Source of the DNA: Neonectria sp. B-13
Taxonomy: Eukaryota; Ascomycota; Sordariomycetes; Hypocreales; Nectriaceae
Direction of reading: 5' to 3'
NCBI GenBank assembly: GCA_002682825.1
Contig: NOKP01000009.1
Location: forward strand, 62,001-126,000
DNA length: 64,000 nt
A program made the position numbers and the translations under genes. Positions 61,601 to 64,000 of this stretch are shown in pieces. Below the pieces are notes generated by a model. The model saw only the letters and a list, made by a program, of their open reading frames with translations, did not search any database and was not told the origin of the DNA. The first letter of the stretch is position 1. Each line of letters begins with the position of its first letter.

Positions 61601-62994
61601 CGCCGAATGCAAGCGACGCTGAACAATCCCAGTTTCTTGAAGATCAAGTCTCAGCGGGAAAAGTACGTTGCGACTATCAAGCAAGACGAGCAACAGACGC
61701 TCCAACAGCTTTACGATCCGAAGCAAAAAGCCCGCGGCACGCAGCAGCAGACGTCAACAAACAAGGAGCTCAGCGCCTTCATCAACGAGCTCGATGCCCG
61801 GAGAAAGACATTCCAGGATACCGGACGCGCCGTTCGCGCCGCAGCACTACAGCAGGTAGAACAGGAGCGAGAGGTCGCCTTTGAAGTCGAGTCGGTGCGA
61901 CAGGTCAAAAGGCCACAGCACTATGCGGCACATTCGTTCCAGAGCCTCCATTCCGACTTGGAGGTTTTCGCCCGAACAGGAAACATGCCTGCGGATGCTC
62001 ACTACTTCACCCACGTCTTCACTTCTCTGTCCAAGACAGGGCTGGGCCGCAAATTCAGAGTCTCGCGAAACGCCACCGACTCGAGGCTGTTTTTGACGGG
62101 CGAATTCGAGAAAACGATCAAGCAGAAGCTGGATGATGCAATGGACAACTTCCTTGTGAGTTTACCCATTCGTCGGGATGTGGAATACTAACAGCGTTGA
62201 AGCGACCTGTCAACTGGATCCTCTGGAGTCCCGTCTCTGAAACAGCCGTCATCATCATTCCCGAAGAGGCAGATGTATTGATCCCAATGTTACGGGATCC
62301 AAACATTCTCTTCCAGACATACCTCCTCACGTACTCGGCGCCGATAACACGCAAGATGCTCCAGTTCAACGACTTGAACTACTACAGCATTCCACCGCTT
62401 CCCCGTGACTGGACTGCGCCGGAATGGCTTCGTGTTGAGTTGGGCATCTTCTCAGGCCGCCTTTACTTTGAATGGGCCGAGTACGAAAACGTGTGCAAGC
62501 TGCTGGGAATCAACGACGGCGTCACCGACAGCGAGGACCACGACGCGTTGATGGCAATGGATGGAGCGGGCGACGAGGCCGAGGCGGACCAAGAGTTGAC
62601 GACCGCAACACCAGAAGACGATATCAAGTTCTCAACCAAGCCATTGACATTCATCCAGGAATGGCTCGCGGTGCGCCGACGCGGTCAAGACTTCGCCCAT
62701 AGCCCGATGGGGTTCATCAGCCAGGGCAAGCCCCTCCATGCAGAGCACCCATTCTTCAGCCAGGCGGAGGGGGACAAGCCAGATAAGAGCGGCTTGGTGT
62801 TTGCGCCGCTGACACATCGGCCCGGAAACGACGACCAGACATACCAAGACGACGACTACCACGGAGTTGACGACATGGGCGCGAACGAGGCGGCGGACAG
62901 CGACGCGGGCGATGATCATATCGTGTACGACCAGTCCGAGTACTGCAGCAGTGGTAACCGTTCGGCCTTTGACTCTGGGACTAGCTCGGAGTGA
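52648..62994 (+). CDS. Giant DUF6606-DUF3638-DUF3645 protein with SF2/SecA-like ATPase motifs
   Basis: Eleven exons (52648-53012, 53059-54905, 54957-56146, 56221-56320, 56368-56545, 56595-59326, 59396-61164, 61208-61301, 61347-61473, 61519-62155, 62203-62994) encode 3,276 residues. Introns are only 43-74 bases. The N-terminal 280 residues (ALYNHFVLPPRLPHRQDPN onward) match DUF6606. A long helical region follows, with LFGDQVLLTFPSG near residue 1160. DUF3638 contains QMNMGQGKTS, a Walker A motif (Gly2136-Ser2141), VRVIVPKALLQQ, and LDESD (Asp2264-Asp2267). DUF3645 contains AVPFHAKGVPSEQSEWGHPD. Further on come YLDEAHTRGTDLKLP (about 2725-2738) and QAAMRLRQLG (from Gln2758). The tail is acidic. 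Databases often call this family ubiquitinyl hydrolases; I see no clear Cys/His protease motif. The acceptor at 62201-62202 is AAG, the least certain junction. Confidence 0.92.
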
Positions 62995-63712
62995 GACTGG
63001 GATTCTGGGATGAGGAAGAGATTTTGGGAGGAGCTGTGTAGGATATTGCTTGGTGTTGACAGTGCTATTGGCTCCATCTTGAGCTGTAAGGATTCCGAAG
63101 ACGGATGGCTTCTTGTACCGACTCGTTATACTATTTTGCAATGTAAAAGTCCGTACGAACACTGTGCGACGTCCTTTGTCAACCATTAAAGGTGAAATCT
63201 GCGCTCTGCAGCGGAGGGATGAGCAGGTCTTAAGTTCTTGGCTGAGGTCGTGGGCGTCTGTGTAAAGGTGGTCGAGTTGGCATCACGGACGCAAGACGGA
63301 AATACAGGCGACTCGGACGTAAATGGCATGGTTACTAGGATCCACGGTGTTTTAGTGACAGGGTGTCGCCAGGGAAGGCACAACCACAGCGCATGCTCGG
63401 CTGGAGAAAGTGGCCTTGTGGAAGGAGCGCGATCGTCTTGGTAGAAGGAGCGTAAGGACGCAAAACGAGGCGCAATTTGGTCACATGCTTCAGGCCACTG
63501 CTGGTACTACATACACAGCCTGATGTGAAGGCATTGGCCAACATCAACTCCTGCACAACCAACCGATTTCAATTCATCATGCGGTGACGCGCGGTTGGAA
63601 AACCCAGGGCGGCTGTTTCGATTCCTTAGCCTTGGGGGCCAAATCCGATTGACCCAATTTCTTCTCCTCAAGTGTCTGATCCCACGACCAAGGAACTGAG
63701 TTGACAATCAAG
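62995..63712. other. Intergenic: giant gene 3' flank
   Basis: Nothing recognisable lies in this stretch apart from the presumed 3' untranslated region of the giant gene and the promoter of the gene at the right edge. Confidence 0.5.
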
Positions 63713-64000
63713 ATGCACACGAAAATGGAACACCTGGAGCAAAACGTGAGTTTAGCATCCTCCGCTTCCTGTCTGTCGACCTACCGCTGACTCGAGCATA
63801 GCCTACGTCGTTGCCGCAGCCGCAGCCGCAACCACCCTTTTCCGGTTGCCTTCTCCAGTGCAAACCTCACGATGGTGGGAATACCGGCGACGACATCTCC
63901 GCCCGGCGTCGCCATGGTTCCAATGCATCCACGTCCAGGAAAAACGACTCCGACCACCGTCACAGCCACTCACTTCTCCCTGCATCCTACCTCACCAAAA
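63713..64000 (+). CDS. Putative gene start, unidentified, cut by window edge
   Basis: An ATG at 63713 opens MHTKMEHLEQN, followed by a GTGAGT donor at 63746 and an acceptor CATAG at 63797-63801. The second exon (63802 onward) continues in frame to the window end with PTSLPQPQPQPPFSGCLLQ and then a Ser/His/Arg-rich stretch. The splice signals and uninterrupted frame support a gene, but the 77 residues visible are low in complexity and match no family I recognise. The first exon is only 11 codons. A second ATG at 63725 is possible. Confidence 0.45.

Overview
The window is core nuclear genome of a filamentous ascomycete (Pezizomycotina, most likely a Sordariomycete). The evidence is short spliceosomal introns with GTAAGT/GTATGT-type donors and CTAAC/CTGAC branch sites, GC-rich third codon positions, pyrimidine-rich leaders, a free-standing 5S rRNA gene, a white-collar-1 photoreceptor with a glutamine-rich N-terminus, a 1,3-beta-glucan synthase and a filamentous-type Skt5/Chs4 activator. 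No transposon, CRISPR array, tRNA or secondary-metabolite cluster was seen. All exon boundaries are my own reading of splice sites and frame continuity.

Left third (1-20 kb): the 3' part of the glucan synthase gene FKS1 (+), a 5S rRNA gene (+), LCB1 of serine palmitoyltransferase (+), a secreted GH17 glucanase (+), an NYN/PIN-like nuclease-domain protein (-), a CBS-domain Sds23 homologue (-) and the mitochondrial 2-oxoglutarate dehydrogenase E2 subunit KGD2 (-). Middle third (20-43 kb): importin PSE1/Kap121 (+), white collar-1 (+), the UDP-glucose:glycoprotein glucosyltransferase (-), coatomer alpha subunit (+) and proteasome subunit Rpn12 (-). Right third (43-64 kb): an Skt5/Chs4-like chitin synthase activator ending in a CaaX box (+), an MCT-type MFS transporter (+), a giant 11-exon gene for a 3,276-residue DUF6606-DUF3638-DUF3645 protein (+), and the first exons of an unidentified gene running off the right edge.

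Two themes link several genes. Cell wall: FKS1 makes beta-1,3-glucan, the GH17 enzyme remodels it, and the Skt5-like protein activates chitin synthase. Secretory pathway: UGGT (ER folding control) and COPA (COPI coat) are divergently transcribed from a shared 743-bp region, and LCB1 supplies sphingolipids. The remaining genes are housekeeping functions without an obvious shared pathway.

The best candidate for poorly described biology is the giant protein at 52648-62994. Its DUF3638/DUF3645 part carries what read as superfamily-2 helicase/SecA-like ATPase motifs: a Walker A, a DESD motif II, an RGTD motif V and a Q-x3-R-x-R-Q-x-G motif VI. Introns interrupt three of these motif blocks.
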